Below, one piece after another: positions 1 to 9,062 of a stretch of DNA of 64,000 bases. A program made the position numbers and the translations under genes. Position 1 is the stretch's first letter. Each line of letters starts with the position of its first letter. The notes under the pieces were generated by a model. The model was not told where the DNA came from and made no database searches. It was given only the letters and a program-made list of their open reading frames with translations. Source of the DNA: JBCCTX01 sp964468435 (GTDB lineage Bacteria; Bacteroidota; Bacteroidia; J057); the NCBI GenBank assembly GCA_964468435.1, contig CAYXVE010000001.1, positions 124,001-188,000 of the forward strand. The letters are read 5' to 3'.

Positions 1-2
1 CT

Positions 3-2759
3 GACGGACAACTTAGTCTGATTCATCAAGGCATTTACCCTGACAATATGAAGCAGTTTCGCAAGGGATTGGATGAAAAAGATGAAAATCTGATACGTTT
101 GCTTGATGAAATCTCTCCCAAGACAGTTATCAAAAAATTTAATGGAAACCTCAGAGATCCTTCTACTTTTTTTATCCAGAAGTTTAAGGGAGAAATGCAA
201 AAGATGGCATTGAAGTATATTGAGCGGAGATTAGCACGAATATTACCTCTTCTTACTGATAGAGAGGTTTTTGAAATGGGGAATGATGGATACGCTGCGC
301 AGAAACCTATCAAAATACTGGATGAAAAGGCTACGGTTTTGTTTCACTTTCGCCGGATGGATCAGGAAGTGAGATACTTTCCCACGATTAAGCTTCATGG
401 AGAAAGACTCAACTTCCAGTATAAAGGAGCAGCCATGATCTGTAAGGAGCCTGCCTGGATGTTGCTCAATCAAGAATTGTTTACTTTTGAAAAAGAGGTG
501 GAAGGGATAAAGCTCATCCCTTTTTTGAAGAAAAATCACATTTCTATTCCTAAAGAAAAGGAAGAGGCATATTACAAGAAATTCGTAACCCAGATCATTG
601 AAAAATATCACGTCTATGCTATGGGGTTTACAATAAAGACCATCAGGGAAGATCCCCGTTTTTCTATACAAGTAAAAAACCTCGGTAATTCCTTTTCCTT
701 TATCAGAAAAGTGAACTATGGAAGATTTTTCATGAACCTGGAACCCTGGCAGCCTGTTAAGGTTTTTCTAGATAAGCAGGAAGATGAATACATTTTTTAC
801 CGGATAGAACGAGATCAGGAAAAAGAGGACCATAAACGGCAAATCCTTTCTGGCATTTCCCCTAATCTTAGCAGTCTGACTCCCTGGGAATACATCGTAA
901 AAGAGGAAGCCCTAAGCTGGCTGTCAAAATATACTGCTTATGCTGAGAGTAAGGGAATCCCTATCGAACAAAACAATAACGAATACCAGATCAATTTGGA
1001 CCGGCCAGAAATTGAGCTGGAAACTCATGAAGAAGGAGACTGGTTTGACATAAAAGCGATTGTCAAGATTGGAAAATTTAAGATCCCTTTTATCAAATTC
1101 AGAAAACATATACTCAAAAAAAAGCGTGAATATCTGCTCCCTGATAATACAGTAGCCATATTACCTGAGAGTTGGTTTTCTGACTATCGCCATCTTCTGG
1201 AAGTATCTGAAGCAAAAGAGGATCAGGAGACTTTACGTATCAAAAAATATCAGGTACCACTATTGAATTTTCCCTCTAAAGGTGAGGGAAGTCCTCTACA
1301 TGCCTGCTTGGAGACTCTGAAAAATGTAGATCGCATTCCTGATATTGCGCTACCTGCTAATCTCAAAGCTAAACTGAGAAATTATCAACAAAAGGGTTAT
1401 GAATGGCTTTGCTTTCTGAGAGATAATGGAATGGGAGGTATACTGGCTGATGATATGGGACTTGGAAAGACCCTGCAGACCCTTAGTCTGCTGTTGAATG
1501 AACAGGAGTCTGGCGCTGCTACCCCTTCCCTGATCATATTACCCACTTCATTGATTTACAATTGGAAAAGTGAGGCCTGTAAATTTACCCCTACACTGAA
1601 AATACGCATACACGCAGGTATCAACCGTTCCAAGGACCTTCAATCTTTCGAGGGTTATGATCTGATCCTCACCTCCTATGGCATTGCCAGGCAGGACATA
1701 GATGTTTTAAAGACATTTCCCTTCAACTATGTTATTCTGGATGAGAGCCAAATGATCAAGAATCCGGAATCAAAAACTGCAAAAGCCATTAAAAAGCTTA
1801 TCAGTAAGCATCGTCTGTCCCTGACTGGTACGCCCATTGAAAATACAGTCATGGATATCTGGTCACAAATGTCTTTTTTAAATCCTGGACTATTGGGTAA
1901 TGAAACATTTTTTCGGAAGTTTTATGTAACACCTATTGAGAAAGAGAAAAATGAGGAGCGTTCTGCCAAGTTGCGAAGGATCATTTATCCGTTCATGCTG
2001 AGAAGAAAGAAGGAACAGGTGGAGCAAGAGCTACCCCCCAAAATAGAAAAGCTCCACTATTGCGACATGCTGGAATTACAACGTAAGCTGTACGATGATA
2101 CACGTAGTACCTACCGAAATTATTTGCTAGATCTGATCAATCGAGGGACCTGGAAGCGCAATAAGCTCAATATCCTTACCGGACTGCTGAAGCTACGCCA
2201 GATTGCCATTCATCCCAAAATGGTGGAGCCCGGGAAGTACGAACTCATGGATTCAGGAAAATACTGTGAGGTAAAGCGTCTCCTGAAGCAGGTACTGGAT
2301 AGGGGGTCCAAGATCCTGGTATTCTCTCAGTTTGTGAAAATGCTGCAATTGTTGAAAAAGGATTTGCTAGATGAAGGCTATCAGATCAATTATCTCGATG
2401 GGAGTACACGCGACAGGCAATCTCTGGTAGATTCTTTTCAGACCAATGAAGATATACGCGTTTTTCTAATCAGTATCAAGGCAGGTGGCGTAGGGCTGAA
2501 TCTTACTGCTGCAGATTACGTATTTATACTGGACCCATGGTGGAATCCTGCTGTGGAAAATCAGGCCGTAGACCGATCACACCGTATTGGGCAAAAAAAG
2601 GCCGTTATCTATTATAAGTTTATTACAAAAGACAGTATCGAAGAGAAGATATTGGGTCTGCAACAGAAAAAGGCTCAACTTTCAGATGACATTATCTCTG
2701 TTGAAGAAGATATATACAAATCATTGAACGAACAGGATCTTGGTGATTTACTCAACTAA
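3..2759 (+). CDS. SNF2-family DEAD/DEAH-box helicase (5' end cut by window)
   Basis: ATP-dependent DNA translocase/helicase of the bacterial SNF2 (HepA/RapA-like) superfamily 2 type; such proteins remodel protein-DNA complexes, but the substrate cannot be read here. The frame is open to the left edge, so codons at 3-47 belong to it and the true start lies outside; the ATG at 48 is internal. Visible: poorly conserved N-terminal half (about 450 residues), Walker A DDMGLGKT with its Lys near residue 489 counted from the first visible codon, motif II as DESQ near 580, the LTGTPIEN motif, and a helicase C domain ending in motif VI, DRSHRIGQ. DESQ instead of DEAH is usual for bacterial SNF2 proteins. 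The stop overlaps the start of the next gene by one base (TAATG), suggesting translational coupling. The family assignment is firm and the cellular role unknown. Confidence 0.95.
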   Translation, partial: DGQLSLIHQGIYPDNMKQFRKGLDEKDENLIRLLDEISPKTVIKKFNGNLRDPSTFFIQKFKGEMQKMALKYIERRLARILPLLTDREVFEMGNDGYAAQKPIKILDEKATVLFHFRRMDQEVRYFPTIKLHGERLNFQYKGAAMICKEPAWMLLNQELFTFEKEVEGIKLIPFLKKNHISIPKEKEEAYYKKFVTQIIEKYHVYAMGFTIKTIREDPRFSIQVKNLGNSFSFIRKVNYGRFFMNLEPWQPVKVFLDKQEDEYIFYRIERDQEKEDHKRQILSGISPNLSSLTPWEYIVKEEALSWLSKYTAYAESKGIPIEQNNNEYQINLDRPEIELETHEEGDWFDIKAIVKIGKFKIPFIKFRKHILKKKREYLLPDNTVAILPESWFSDYRHLLEVSEAKEDQETLRIKKYQVPLLNFPSKGEGSPLHACLETLKNVDRIPDIALPANLKAKLRNYQQKGYEWLCFLRDNGMGGILADDMGLGKTLQTLSLLLNEQESGAATPSLIILPTSLIYNWKSEACKFTPTLKIRIHAGINRSKDLQSFEGYDLILTSYGIARQDIDVLKTFPFNYVILDESQMIKNPESKTAKAIKKLISKHRLSLTGTPIENTVMDIWSQMSFLNPGLLGNETFFRKFYVTPIEKEKNEERSAKLRRIIYPFMLRRKKEQVEQELPPKIEKLHYCDMLELQRKLYDDTRSTYRNYLLDLINRGTWKRNKLNILTGLLKLRQIAIHPKMVEPGKYELMDSGKYCEVKRLLKQVLDRGSKILVFSQFVKMLQLLKKDLLDEGYQINYLDGSTRDRQSLVDSFQTNEDIRVFLISIKAGGVGLNLTAADYVFILDPWWNPAVENQAVDRSHRIGQKKAVIYYKFITKDSIEEKILGLQQKKAQLSDDIISVEEDIYKSLNEQDLGDLLN

Positions 2760-4126
2760 TGGCATTCAGTTACGATCATCTACCCGGTTCTTTTGTAGAG
2801 CGGATGCAGGCAGCAATGGGTATGAAAGCCTCGGCATCTTTTCTTGCCTCTCTTTCAGTGCGCCCCCCAGTATCTGTACGATGGAATCCACAGAAGTTGA
2901 CAGCTGCTCCTTTTGATGAAGGTAGGAGTATCCCCTGGCATCCCCAGGGTGTATTTCTGTCAGAAAGACCATCCTTCGTCAGCGATCCGTTTTTCCATGC
3001 AGGTGCATATTATGTACAGGAGGCTTCCTCCATGTTGTTGTATCAGTTGATCGATACCAGTAGGCCATTGAATATACTGGACCTTTGTGGTGCACCAGGA
3101 GGCAAAAGCACACTGATCGCAAGTGCCATGCATCCAGGGAGTTTACTTGTCGCCAATGAAGTCATTCGATCCAGAGCCACGATCTTGGAAGAGAATCTTA
3201 CCAAGTGGGGCCATCCTCATTGTATGATTACCCAATCTGATCCGTCAGCATTCAGTAAGCTACCCAACTTCTTTGATCTGATCGTAGTAGATGCCCCTTG
3301 TTCAGGTGAAGGCATGTTCCGGAAAGATCCTAGAAGTATCGAATGCTGGTCTTATGACCATGTATTGCATTGTGCATCCAGGCAACGCAGGATATTGGCC
3401 AATGTGCTTCCATGTTTGAAGGAAGGAGGCAGGCTAATTTATTCTACCTGTACTTATTCATCTGAGGAAAACGAACAAAATATTGAGTGGCTGCTGCGGG
3501 AATTTTCTGATGAACTGGAACTTGATTGTCAGGTTGATCTAGAGCAATGGGGGGCAGAGGCAGTGAAATTGCAAGGACATCCAGTTGGATGGAGATGTTA
3601 TCCACATCAATTTGAAGGTGAAGGCTTCTTCATTTCTCGGTTGAAGAAGATCCAGTCTTCAGATGGAGAGGTCAACCAGCGAAAAGCTGGCAGGCAAAAG
3701 CTCAGACATACAGGTGTAGTAGCTGAATTTTTGAAAAGATTTACGGTGATTCAGGAAAAAGAATCTGTGACCGTAGAGGGCGACAAACTATATTACCTGC
3801 CATCAGGAATTTTTTCAGATGTACTATTCAAAAGCTTAAGGGTGATAAATGCAGGTGTCATGCTTGGTACAACTCGTAAGAAGGAAGTTTCACCCAGTCA
3901 TGCATTATCGGTGGGTGCGCTTGTCAATCCTTCATTACCTGCGATGGAGCTTGATTTGGACAAGGCACTACGGTATCTCAGAAAGATGGAATGGAATGAA
4001 GGAAATATATCACCGGGCTGGATATTGAGCAAGTACAAGAAATTAAACCTAGGATGGTTTAAATCGACAGGCAAAAAACTCAAAAATCATTACCCGATGA
4101 ATTGGCGCATACGTAAGACACTATAA
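2759..4126 (+). CDS. rsmF: rRNA (cytosine-C5)-methyltransferase, RsmF/NOL1-NOP2-sun family
   Basis: S-adenosylmethionine-dependent m5C methyltransferase acting on rRNA, probably 16S. The SAM-binding motif DLCGAPGGKS, motif IV DAPCSGEG (Cys near residue 181) and motif VI STCTYSSEEN (Cys near 231) are all present; these two cysteines are the release and nucleophile residues of the family. The 455-residue length and the extra C-terminal region after the catalytic domain fit RsmF (YebU) better than RsmB, which carries a NusB-like N-terminus. The ATG overlaps the stop of the helicase gene upstream, so the two are probably translated from one message. Its stop is one base from the convergent arsR stop. 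The exact target cytosine (C1407 in E. coli RsmF) is inferred from family only. Confidence 0.9.
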   Translation: MAFSYDHLPGSFVERMQAAMGMKASASFLASLSVRPPVSVRWNPQKLTAAPFDEGRSIPWHPQGVFLSERPSFVSDPFFHAGAYYVQEASSMLLYQLIDTSRPLNILDLCGAPGGKSTLIASAMHPGSLLVANEVIRSRATILEENLTKWGHPHCMITQSDPSAFSKLPNFFDLIVVDAPCSGEGMFRKDPRSIECWSYDHVLHCASRQRRILANVLPCLKEGGRLIYSTCTYSSEENEQNIEWLLREFSDELELDCQVDLEQWGAEAVKLQGHPVGWRCYPHQFEGEGFFISRLKKIQSSDGEVNQRKAGRQKLRHTGVVAEFLKRFTVIQEKESVTVEGDKLYYLPSGIFSDVLFKSLRVINAGVMLGTTRKKEVSPSHALSVGALVNPSLPAMELDLDKALRYLRKMEWNEGNISPGWILSKYKKLNLGWFKSTGKKLKNHYPMNWRIRKTL

Positions 4127-4127
4127 G

Positions 4128-4448
4128 TTAGCACATTGTGCATTCGTTGACGCAGTCAAGCAGCTTGACGATGGTATGGTTACGGATTCCGTAATATATA
4201 TTTTTCCCATCTCTTGTTGAAGAGAGTACACCTACATCTTCTAGCGCTTTAAGATGCTGAGAGGCATTGGACTGGCTGATGTCTACAGCTTCATAGATTT
4301 CCCTCACAGGAAGCGTTTCTTTCTCTATCAGCAACTCAATGATCTTTAACCTGGAAGGGTGCCCCACGGTCTTCATCAGCTTGGCTACCCTTTTTAGTTT
4401 CTCGGGATCAGCCCTCAAGTGGACAGATGCTGTCTCTATAGATTTCAT
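4128..4448 (-). CDS. ArsR/SmtB-family winged-helix transcriptional regulator
   Basis: Small dimeric winged-helix repressor of about 106 residues. The helix-turn-helix lies around the ISQSNASQHLKALE segment and the wing around TRDGKNIYYG. The classical ArsR metal site (CxC in helix 3) is absent; instead three cysteines sit in the last eight residues (CVNECTMC), which could form a thiol or metal sensor at the C-terminal helix. I chose the ATG at 4448 because the core begins just after it. An in-frame GTG at 4499, with an AGGAGG-like stretch a few bases upstream, would add 17 residues and cannot be excluded. It follows nuoC in the same direction (36 to 86 bases, depending on start), so it may be read through from pyrE-nuoC. 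The inducer is unknown. Confidence 0.85.
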   Translation of the reverse strand: MKSIETASVHLRADPEKLKRVAKLMKTVGHPSRLKIIELLIEKETLPVREIYEAVDISQSNASQHLKALEDVGVLSSTRDGKNIYYGIRNHTIVKLLDCVNECTMC

Positions 4449-4534
4449 AATCAGTAGGTTACTTAAACACAAATCAATAAAATTTTCTCCATATCTCACA
4501 TTCCCCTCCTTATTTTATACTGATTAGTACAAAA

Positions 4535-5041
4535 TTAGTTGTAGGCTTTGGGTGGATCTTTTTCTGGTAGGGGGATAGATCCTGGAATACCCAGTAATGG
4601 AAATTCTTTCCTGAGGGGGAAATACTCATAATCTTCGGGCATATAGATCCTTCTCATATCCGGATGGTTGGCAAATGTAACCCCCATCATGTCAAACACT
4701 TCGCGTTCAAACCAGTCAGCAGCCTTGTATAGAGAAGTGATACTTTCTACCTCTGGATTTTCCTCATTTACCCTGCAACTTACCCTGAGGCGTGTACGTG
4801 TTTCAAGATTCACCAGATTATAACTCACTTCAAATCGAAGTTCATCAGAATAATGATCGATTCCACTGATATCTGCCAGATAGATATACCCATGTTGATC
4901 TTTCAGCAAGGCAATAACTTCCTTAATATGCGATGCATCAACATCGATAGTAATTTCGCCAGCATAACCTCTCACCCCCTTGATGAAATCTTTGATTGAG
5001 CTTTGTCTTATTTTGTCAACAAAAGTGTTGTTTTGTTCCAT
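4535..5041 (-). CDS. nuoC: NADH-quinone oxidoreductase subunit C (30 kDa subunit)
   Basis: Peripheral-arm subunit of respiratory complex I, located on the cytoplasmic side. At 168 residues it is the stand-alone NuoC, not a NuoCD fusion. The family signature is clear: WFEREVFDMMGVTFANHP followed by DMRRIYMPEDYE and a charged C-terminus rich in proline (PLPEKDPPKAYN). The start is the ATG at 5041. It lies 45 bases after pyrE in the same direction and is followed by arsR; no other nuo gene is near, whereas nuoC commonly lies within a nuoA-N operon. Either this organism has a scattered complex I, or this is an extra copy serving a partial complex. The function is assigned from the signature, and partners lie outside the window. 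Confidence 0.9.
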   Translation of the reverse strand: MEQNNTFVDKIRQSSIKDFIKGVRGYAGEITIDVDASHIKEVIALLKDQHGYIYLADISGIDHYSDELRFEVSYNLVNLETRTRLRVSCRVNEENPEVESITSLYKAADWFEREVFDMMGVTFANHPDMRRIYMPEDYEYFPLRKEFPLLGIPGSIPLPEKDPPKAYN

Positions 5042-5086
5042 ATACGTTAGTAAATTTTATGTATAACAATATTTAATCTAAATATG

Positions 5087-5725
5087 TTAAGCCCTGGTCC
5101 ATATTTCTGGATTTATTTGCCAATCACGTAACACTTCTTTTTGGTTTTCATCCAGATAATCGAGCGCAATGGCTTCCTCTAGTAGTACCTCTAGCCCTGT
5201 AAGTGTATGATATTCAATTCCTGTTGGCCGGAATCGTTCTTGAGCCTGTGGAAGTCCGTAGCTAAAAATAGCCAGTGTACCAGCTACTTGTACCCCTGTT
5301 TGCTGTAGTGCTTCTACAGCAGAGGCACTGCTATTACCTGTAGAGATGAGGTCTTCAATGACAACATATTTTATTTCGTGGTTGACTTCTCCTTCCACCA
5401 GATTACGCATGCCATATGATTTGGGTTTGCTACGGATGTATATCAAGGGAAGATCCAGATAGTCGGCAACCAGAGCCCCATGTGCTATGGCCCCTGTAGC
5501 AATACCCGCAATCCCTTGTGCGTGAGGATAATGCTGTCTGATGAAATCTGCAAAATCTTCTTTTATGATATTGCGTATCTCGGGATAAGACAGTGTGAGA
5601 CGGTTATCGCAGTAGATAGGAGATTTCCAGCCTGAACTCCAGGTGAAAGGTGGATCAATACTTATTTTTACGGCTTTGATTTTAAGCAAATACGCTGCAA
5701 TTTTACTACTTCTCACAGGATACAT
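5087..5725 (-). CDS. pyrE: Orotate phosphoribosyltransferase
   Basis: Catalyses orotate + PRPP to orotidine 5'-phosphate in de novo pyrimidine synthesis, in the cytoplasm. The protein is 212 residues, normal for PyrE. The PRPP-binding motif VVIEDLISTGNS is at about residues 121-132; the orotate-binding region includes FTWSSGWKSPIYCD near 27-40, and the flexible loop follows RSKPKSYG. The start is the ATG at 5725, 23 bases from the divergent Nudix gene; a TAGTTTTG box in that spacer could be its -7 promoter element. It heads a leftward run pyrE-nuoC-arsR. Next to a divergent Nudix hydrolase, the nucleotide theme makes sense. Nothing is missing from the active site. Confidence 0.95.
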   Translation of the reverse strand: MYPVRSSKIAAYLLKIKAVKISIDPPFTWSSGWKSPIYCDNRLTLSYPEIRNIIKEDFADFIRQHYPHAQGIAGIATGAIAHGALVADYLDLPLIYIRSKPKSYGMRNLVEGEVNHEIKYVVIEDLISTGNSSASAVEALQQTGVQVAGTLAIFSYGLPQAQERFRPTGIEYHTLTGLEVLLEEAIALDYLDENQKEVLRDWQINPEIWTRA

Positions 5726-5741
5726 AAAAAAGTTTTAGCGG

Positions 5742-5749
5742 CAAAACTA
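5742..5749 (-). promoter_or_regulatory. Putative -7 promoter box for pyrE
   Basis: The minus strand reads TAGTTTTG, matching the Bacteroidota -7 consensus TAnnTTTG, 17 bases before the pyrE ATG. No convincing -33 TTG was found at the right spacing, so the call rests on the one box. Confidence 0.35.
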
Positions 5750-6468
5750 TGAAAATTTTTGCACTTAACCTTTGTTTAGAATTTTTGCCAGTAAGTTCTA
5801 TATCCGATAAAAAAAATGAATTGATCACTTTTCCTGAATTGATGAACGAATTATTTAAAGGTGAAATTCCTGAAGGGAAGCAGTTTTTTATTAAGGTGGA
5901 AGATCAAGCTCGGCTATTGGATGATGTTGTCGAGTTTCAGACGCATGAAGTGTGGAGAATGCTGGATGTGATGATAACATTTGTATTCGATAGTCCCTCC
6001 AGGGTGGATCAATTTGTCGAGTCTTTTATGGATAGATTTAGCAATGTGGATGCAGCAGGTGGTATAGTGAGAAATGAAAAAAATGAGTTGCTGGTAATCT
6101 TTCACCGTGAACGTTGGTCCTTGCCGAAGGGTGGAGTAGAATGGCTGGAAAATCCCGAAGATGCAGCTATAAGAGAGGTAAAGGAAGAAACGGGAGTGCA
6201 AGATTTGGCTTTAGAGGGTTTTATTGAACATACTTTTCATACTTTTCGGAAGAATAAAAAGTGGTTACTTAAAAAGACTTACTGGTATCTAATGCGGACT
6301 GATTCCTCCCAGGAGCTGGTGCCTCAGGAAGAAGAACAGATTACAGATATCAGATGGGTCAATCAGTCCGATTGGAATCAGTTGACAACTGGGGCTTATC
6401 CTCAGATACGATATTTACTGGAAAAAGCTTTAAGATCGGCTTTTCCAGTAAAAAATTCAGAACAATAG
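5749..6468 (+). CDS. Nudix hydrolase, divergent from pyrE
   Basis: Hydrolase of nucleoside diphosphates linked to another moiety; the substrate is not predictable. It has 239 residues: an N-terminal region of about 100 residues without a recognised domain, then a Nudix fold. The Nudix box is complete: GGVEWLE, seven residues, then REVKEETGV, matching Gx5Ex7REUxEExGU with all metal-binding glutamates. The N-terminal extension is typical of Bacteroidota Nudix proteins encoded next to pyrE. The ATG at 5749 is used; the pyrE start is 23 bases away in the other direction. Downstream, a decayed T9SS gene fragment begins immediately after the stop. Confidence 0.85.
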   Translation: MKIFALNLCLEFLPVSSISDKKNELITFPELMNELFKGEIPEGKQFFIKVEDQARLLDDVVEFQTHEVWRMLDVMITFVFDSPSRVDQFVESFMDRFSNVDAAGGIVRNEKNELLVIFHRERWSLPKGGVEWLENPEDAAIREVKEETGVQDLALEGFIEHTFHTFRKNKKWLLKKTYWYLMRTDSSQELVPQEEEQITDIRWVNQSDWNQLTTGAYPQIRYLLEKALRSAFPVKNSEQ

Positions 6469-6905
6469 GTAAATACATCTTCTCAGTAGAAGAAGATTAC
6501 GAAGTGTATAGTACAGATGAAACAGGTAGTCTTGTGGCGTAGCCCGGCGACAACTTCTTTGACGCACAAATCAAAGGAACTACCAAGATATTCTGGGAGG
6601 ACGAAAGAGGTAATCGGAGGGAAATGGTAAAAGCACCTAACAACAATGCTCGTACACTAACCACCACTACTTCGATCAGTGTTTTCTCCAATCCCACCAG
6701 CAACTCTCTCTCTGTGACTAATGGCAACGAGCAAGCAATGAACCTTACAGTCGTGAACTTGTTTGAACGTAGCGTATTTTTTGGTAATGTGAAAATGGGT
6801 AGTAAGACTTCCATTGATCTGGCAAGGTTTGGCAAAGGAAACTACCACGTTACCGCTACTTATGAAGATGGTCGCGTGGTTACCAAGCCCATTATGGTAA
6901 AGTGA
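6469..6905 (+). pseudogene. Remnant of a T9SS-secreted protein: type A C-terminal sorting domain
   Basis: The frame at 6624-6905 encodes a typical type A T9SS sorting tail: SVFSNPTSNSLSV, a central strand region with KTSIDLARFGKGNYHVTATY, and the final VTKPIMVK, about 75 residues. The same frame continues upstream as good protein (GDNFFDAQIKGTTKIFW and, before it, SVEEDYEVYSTDETG) but is broken by an in-frame TAG at 6540-6542. No start codon, signal peptide or catalytic domain is left between the end of the Nudix gene and this tail, so it is a 3' fragment of a once larger secreted protein. What that protein did cannot be recovered. A short expressed protein starting at the ATG at 6624 would lack a secretion signal, so a functional gene is unlikely. 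Confidence 0.75.
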
Positions 6906-7060
6906 TACAGATATCAAAGCATATGGGGAAGGTCCTGTCAGAGACTTCTTTATTTTGTTGATAGAAATATGATTCGTGAGCAATAGATGCTATTTTAGAA
7001 AAAATGTTATATTGATTTAATCTTTATGAGCAGTCGTTTATTCGCTAATTTAGATAGTAT

Positions 7061-8446
7061 ATGTATATACCTCTACGCTTTTTGAAAACATTTCTGGGAT
7101 CAGTTTGCCTATTGATCCTTGTCAGTTGTCAACAGACTGAGCCGGTAGCAACGATTACACCGTTTGATCTGATGCTGTCCGAGTTGGAGGCGATGGTCAG
7201 CGAAGATGTACTTCACAAGTGGTATCCGTTAGTAGTAGATGAGAAATATGGAGGATATCTGTCATACTTTGATCATGAATGGTATTTGTTAGAACCCCAG
7301 AATAAGATGATTGTTACTCAGGCACGTCACTTGTGGACCGCCGTTAAGGCGGCTGAATACGATCCAGATGATCCCAGATATATGGCTGCAGCCGACCACG
7401 GCGTTCCCTGGCTGTGCAATCAGATGTGGGATGATGTACATGGTGGGTTTTTTCAAACGACTGACAGGGAGGGAAATGTCATCATGGATCATGGATACCG
7501 GGACGAAAAGAGAGCTTATGGAATAGCTTTCGGAATATACGGATTAGCTGCATATGCTGAATATACTGGCGACGCTGTGGCTTTAAATAAAGCTATTGAT
7601 GCATTTATGTGGCTGGAGCATCACAGCCATGATTCCTTGTATGGGGGATACTATCCATGTCTTTCTCGGGATGGACAGGTTCTTAAACCTGGGGATGATA
7701 CTGAATCCGGAGACAGGTCACATTTTGGACTTAAGGATTATAATAGTAGCATACACTTGCTGGAAGCACTTTCGGAATTACATCGCGTATGGCAGGATAG
7801 TCTCTCTGAACAGAGGCTTGAGGAAATGCTGCTAGTGGTGCGGGATACGATCACCACCTCCAAAGGATATATGGAACTGTTTTTCTTTCCCGACTGGAGT
7901 ACAGTTTCCTATCGTGATGCCTCAGCGGAGGAAAGAGAGGCCAACTATCACATGGATCATGTGTCTCCGGGACATGATATAGAAACGGCATATTTGTTGT
8001 TGGAAGCAGCAGAGGTCCTCGGTAAGGGGTATGATGAAACGATGACAGTTGCCAAAAGAATGGTGGATCACACACTTGAGACGGGATTTGATCATGAAAA
8101 AGGTGGGTTTTACGAGCGGGGTTACTACATGCCGGGTGAAGATACGCTGACAGTAATTGACAGACGTAAAAACTGGTGGACTCAGGCAGAGGGTTTACAT
8201 ACCCTCATCTTGTTTTCAACGCTGTATCCCGAAAATGAAGAATACCGAATTGCTGCTGAAAAACATTGGGATTACATCAAAAAACATATACTCGACCACG
8301 AGCATGGGGGATGGTATAATGCCGGAATAGATCACGATCCGGAAGCTAAAACAGCTCCAAAGGGAAACGCATGGAAAAGTGCCTATCACAATGGAAGAGC
8401 CCTGATTGAGAGTATTAAACTGTTAAGGGAGCATAGCGAACGTTAA
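7061..8446 (+). CDS. AGE-family sugar epimerase/isomerase-like lipoprotein
   Basis: N-acylglucosamine 2-epimerase (AGE) superfamily protein with an alpha/alpha barrel; relatives include cellobiose and mannobiose 2-epimerases. The 461-residue product starts with a lipoprotein signal peptide, lipobox LVSC with the Cys at residue 23, so it is exported and anchored in a membrane, unlike the cytoplasmic characterised enzymes. Barrel features include YGGYLSYFD near residue 65, TQARHLWTA, DEKRAYGIAFGIYGLAAY, HDIETAYLLLEAAE, WWTQAEGLHTLI and the C-terminal GNAWKSAYHNGRALIE; the repeated His/Arg/Trp positions are those forming the active centre in the family. The substrate is unknown. It may work on oligosaccharides in the periplasm, in keeping with the sulfatase and dehydrogenase genes further along. 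A decayed frame converges on its 3' end. Confidence 0.85.
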   Translation: MYIPLRFLKTFLGSVCLLILVSCQQTEPVATITPFDLMLSELEAMVSEDVLHKWYPLVVDEKYGGYLSYFDHEWYLLEPQNKMIVTQARHLWTAVKAAEYDPDDPRYMAAADHGVPWLCNQMWDDVHGGFFQTTDREGNVIMDHGYRDEKRAYGIAFGIYGLAAYAEYTGDAVALNKAIDAFMWLEHHSHDSLYGGYYPCLSRDGQVLKPGDDTESGDRSHFGLKDYNSSIHLLEALSELHRVWQDSLSEQRLEEMLLVVRDTITTSKGYMELFFFPDWSTVSYRDASAEEREANYHMDHVSPGHDIETAYLLLEAAEVLGKGYDETMTVAKRMVDHTLETGFDHEKGGFYERGYYMPGEDTLTVIDRRKNWWTQAEGLHTLILFSTLYPENEEYRIAAEKHWDYIKKHILDHEHGGWYNAGIDHDPEAKTAPKGNAWKSAYHNGRALIESIKLLREHSER

Positions 8447-9062
8447 AATAAGGTTTTCTACTATACTCTTTACCCAGAAATTCCCTGGACGTTGCCAGTA
8501 GACCCCAAGAAGTCATCTTATCCGGAAGGCTTTTCAAAGCTACCGTACCTGCAATTTCATTTCCCACGTATCCGATGATCATGTGCCCATTTGAAATCAA
8601 ATGCCGCTTAACTTTTGGACAATCCTCCTGTCACATTTAGTATTCATTTCAGTGGGAAGCATTATGGATCAGCGCAGCAAACTTAGGAACCTCTTAATAA
8701 ATCTCCAGCTTTTTACTTGAGGCATATTTGATCTTTCCCATATTGTTATAAATAGTAAGTAATAGGACATGCGACAATATCATATTTGAATAACATCCCA
8801 GTTAAAGTCCAATTGCCAGCTTAATGGATTATATCCAGCAGATTATTTTTTTCGCTAATTCCTTAGCCCACAGACAGCCTCTCTTTTGCAACGCGCGGTC
8901 TGCGATAAGGAAGGCAGGGTGGAGTAGATGAGTAGTACATCATAAGACCATGTCCCCCTAAGACGGACTGCAAAGAGGGTCAAGGGGGTCAGAAAATGTC
9001 TAACATGTGATCAACGGACTTTCTTAATTTATACCTAATTTCATCGCACTATCTAGGATTAA
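8447..9062. other. Gene-poor interval with a possible decayed frame
   Basis: No intact gene is visible. On the minus strand an open frame from about 8640 down to 8415 overlaps the end of the epimerase gene and has protein-like composition (NGHMIIGYVGNEIAGTV, TSWGLLATSREFLG), but no recognisable start or family; it may be the tail of a lost gene. The rest, 8650-9060, shows no coding signal. A short CCCCCT/AGGGGG pair near 8950-8990 is too imperfect to call a terminator. Confidence 0.35.

Noticed and set aside
4448..4499. GTG start of the ArsR gene at 4499 with an AGGAGG-like sequence
   Set aside because: Bacteroidota generally do not rely on Shine-Dalgarno sequences, and the added 17 residues are not part of the ArsR core; kept only as an alternative.
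8953..8992. CCCCCT/AGGGGG pair as a terminator
   Set aside because: The arms are short and imperfect, far from any gene end, and not followed by a T-run.
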